Source: an uncultured Fretibacterium sp.
GTDB lineage: Bacteria > Synergistota > Synergistia > Synergistales > Aminobacteriaceae
Assembly (NCBI RefSeq): GCF_938030725.1
Contig: NZ_CALHIQ010000168.1
Span: forward strand, 1 to 16,085
Length of the DNA stretch: 16,085 bases
Direction of reading: 5' to 3'
Part shown: positions 14,901 to 16,085 of the stretch, in pieces
Layout of the letters: each line of letters starts with the position of its first letter
Position numbering within the stretch: position 1 is the first letter of the stretch
The notes under the pieces: generated by a model
What the model saw: only the letters and a program-made list of their open reading frames with translations
Told to the model about the DNA's origin: nothing
The model's database searches: none
Made by a program: the position numbers and the translations under genes

Positions 14901-15758
14901 ATGAGATGGTTTGCGACGTTTATCCTGGCGGTTTGCGCTTCGGCTTCGGTGGCCGTACCCCAACGGGCGGCGGCGGAGCCGTACAGGACGGACCTCATCG
15001 GGTTCACGGCGAGTCCGCAGAGCCCAAGCGCCGGACAGGACGTGATGGTGATGGCCCGCTTCAAGCCCGACATGAGGCCCCGCCAGGGGTCCGTGACGCT
15101 CACGCTTCTGGGCCGGGACGGCGGGGTCGTCCGGGAGTGGAGCGAGCGGGAGCTGAACCCGGCGTCCCTGACGCCGGTCGAGGGCGGAACGGGCGAGCGG
15201 CTGTACCGTGCGTCGTTCACGGCACAGCCGGGGCACGCCGAGCTGCGGTTGGCGTGGCGCCCGTCCAACGGGAGCGACTCCGGCAATCCTGAGCGCGCGG
15301 TCCTGGCGCTGTCGGTGGGCGGAAACGGGACAAACCTCGGCGGCGGCGGACTGGTCAGCTGGCGCGTGACGCGCGACGCCCGGCACGACGGCGACGAGAT
15401 GCGGACCAACGCGCTGTTTGAGCGGAAGCCCGACCCCGATTCCGTGCGGCTCATCATCGAGCGGCGCGGGCTGTTCTCCGGGCTCTACGACGACCGCACC
15501 CTCTATCCCGAACGCGAGGGGTACGAGGACGGCCAGTATGGGGGCCGCTGGAGCGTTCGGTTCGAGTTCACCGCCGAGCGGGGGCGGCACCGGATGAAGC
15601 TCCGGTGGCGGATGCACGGGACCGAGTACGAGCACATCGAGAAGTTCTCCGTCGATGATGGAACCCTTGGAAGCAACGGATGTGACGCCGAGGTCTCCGG
15701 CCTTCCCGGACTGTTGGCCCTCGCGCCGCTGGCGTTCCGGCGGCCCCCTAGACGATGA
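14901..15758 (+). CDS. secreted Synergist-CTERM sorting-domain protein
   Basis: The 285-residue protein has a signal peptide (1-25: MRWF, hydrophobic Ala/Val core, RAAA before Glu26). The C-terminus reads GSNGCD (257-262), a short hydrophobic stretch (about 266-279) and RRPPRR, the pattern of the Synergist-CTERM surface-sorting signal: a Cys-containing motif, short membrane segment and basic tail. The body is beta-rich (SVTLTLLGRDGGVVREW; HAELRLAWRP; WSVRFEFTAERGRHRMKLRW) and suggests Ig-like or beta-sandwich domains; no catalytic motif is seen and I recognise no named family. It is expected to be exported, then processed at the Cys motif and anchored at the cell surface. ATG 14901 has AGGAGGT six bases upstream; the frame is open upstream to 14616 but that start would hide the signal peptide. 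Confidence 0.77.
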   Translation: MRWFATFILAVCASASVAVPQRAAAEPYRTDLIGFTASPQSPSAGQDVMVMARFKPDMRPRQGSVTLTLLGRDGGVVREWSERELNPASLTPVEGGTGERLYRASFTAQPGHAELRLAWRPSNGSDSGNPERAVLALSVGGNGTNLGGGGLVSWRVTRDARHDGDEMRTNALFERKPDPDSVRLIIERRGLFSGLYDDRTLYPEREGYEDGQYGGRWSVRFEFTAERGRHRMKLRWRMHGTEYEHIEKFSVDDGTLGSNGCDAEVSGLPGLLALAPLAFRRPPRR

Positions 15759-15763
15759 TGTAA

Positions 15764-15792
15764 GGCGGCGCCTCGCACGACGACGCGCCGCC
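15764..15792. terminator. GC-rich hairpin between convergent genes
   Basis: GGCGGCGC (15764-15771) and GCGCCGCC (15785-15792) form a perfect 8-bp stem with a 13-base loop, six bases after the Synergist-CTERM stop and before the convergent GyrI-like gene's stop. There is no T-tract on either strand, so it may be a Rho-assisted or 3'-protecting stem rather than a classical terminator. Confidence 0.4.
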
Positions 15793-15815
15793 CAACCGAC
15801 GAGGCGTCCGGGGTG

Positions 15816-16085
15816 CTAGGCCTTTCGCACCGGCCACTGCACCTCGGTGCACAGCTCCTCCGGTGGGACCTCGTGAGGGCTGTTCAGGTAGACGTTTCGC
15901 GCGCCGTCGGAGCCGGCCACGGGCTCGTAGCCGTTCTCCTCCATCCAGTGCCGCAGCGCGGTGTAGGCACCTTCCAACTGGTCGTAAGGCCCCTTGTGCA
16001 GGGTGCAGGCCATCAGGCCGCCCGGCACCGTGCGGACCTTCAGTCCGTCCGCGTCCGGGACCGGGTTCGTGAAGGACAGGCAGTA
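15816..16085 (-). CDS. GyrI-like / AraC-type effector-binding domain protein, C-terminal 89 residues (cut by window edge)
   Basis: The frame enters from the right edge and ends at a TAG at 15818-15816, giving 89 residues. The segment VPGGLMACTLHKGPYDQLEG, then AYTALRHWMEENGYEP, NVYLNSP and the ending ELCTEVQWPVRKA follow the GyrI-like small-molecule-binding fold: a Gly-x-Tyr motif after the His-Lys, a helix with Trp, the YL-x-x-P strand and the final T-E-V-x-x-P strand. This module binds lipophilic or cationic ligands in MerR- and AraC-type regulators, and also occurs alone. The DNA-binding part, if any, is outside the window. Internal GTG at 16028 is not the start because the frame and homology continue upstream. 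Confidence 0.85.
   Translation of the reverse strand, partial: YCLSFTNPVPDADGLKVRTVPGGLMACTLHKGPYDQLEGAYTALRHWMEENGYEPVAGSDGARNVYLNSPHEVPPEELCTEVQWPVRKA

Noticed and set aside
1..16085. CRISPR arrays, rRNA, tRNA, insertion-sequence ends
   Set aside because: No regularly spaced repeats, no rRNA or tRNA signatures and no terminal inverted repeats flanking a transposase were seen.

Overview
The window is GC-rich and gene-dense bacterial chromosome. A member of the Synergistota (Synergistetes) is the best fit. The main clue is the secreted protein at 14901-15758, whose tail (Cys-Asp motif, short hydrophobic stretch, Arg-rich end) matches the Synergist-CTERM sorting signal. Strong GGAGG-type ribosome binding sites, frequent GTG starts and a long-form hibernation factor agree with this. 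Genus-level assignment is not possible from the sequence alone.

Layout. (1) 1-142, minus: 5' end of a gene resembling Rpn / PD-(D/E)XK nuclease-family transposases, with its own TATAAT box. (2) 272-4261, minus: a proB-proA-clcA operon (glutamate 5-kinase, gamma-glutamyl phosphate reductase, ClC-type H+/Cl- antiporter with a TrkA-C tail), closed by a perfect 16-bp hairpin at 207-246. (3) 4262-4423: divergent promoter region with a TATAAT box. (4) 4424-12608, plus: a tightly packed run of six genes: isochorismatase-family hydrolase; secreted Sel1-repeat/OB-fold protein; GT-C-like membrane protein; an 860-residue SNF2-associated protein; an SNF2 ATPase that starts in a GTGA overlap with it; and an MBL-fold hydrolase. 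A GC-rich palindrome at 12667-12686 probably terminates both this run and the convergent gene after it. (5) 12735-14447, minus: hpf (long form) and holA (DNA polymerase III delta). (6) 14448-14900: a 453-base gap without a convincing gene, less GC-rich than its surroundings, holding a short SD-led ORF and an inverted repeat. (7) 14901-15758, plus: the Synergist-CTERM protein. (8) 15816-16085, minus: 3' end of a GyrI-like / effector-binding-domain protein cut by the window edge.

How the genes fit together. proB and proA encode the first two steps of proline synthesis from glutamate. Their tight linkage to a ClC antiporter suggests a shared response to osmotic, ionic or acid stress (inference). 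The plus-strand operon mixes an envelope-directed pair (Sel1/OB and GT-C-like) with an SNF2 system carried on two overlapping reading frames. The most unusual point in the window is that split: in what I recall of related bacterial proteins, the N-terminal region and the helicase core form one polypeptide. hpf and holA look like ordinary housekeeping genes.
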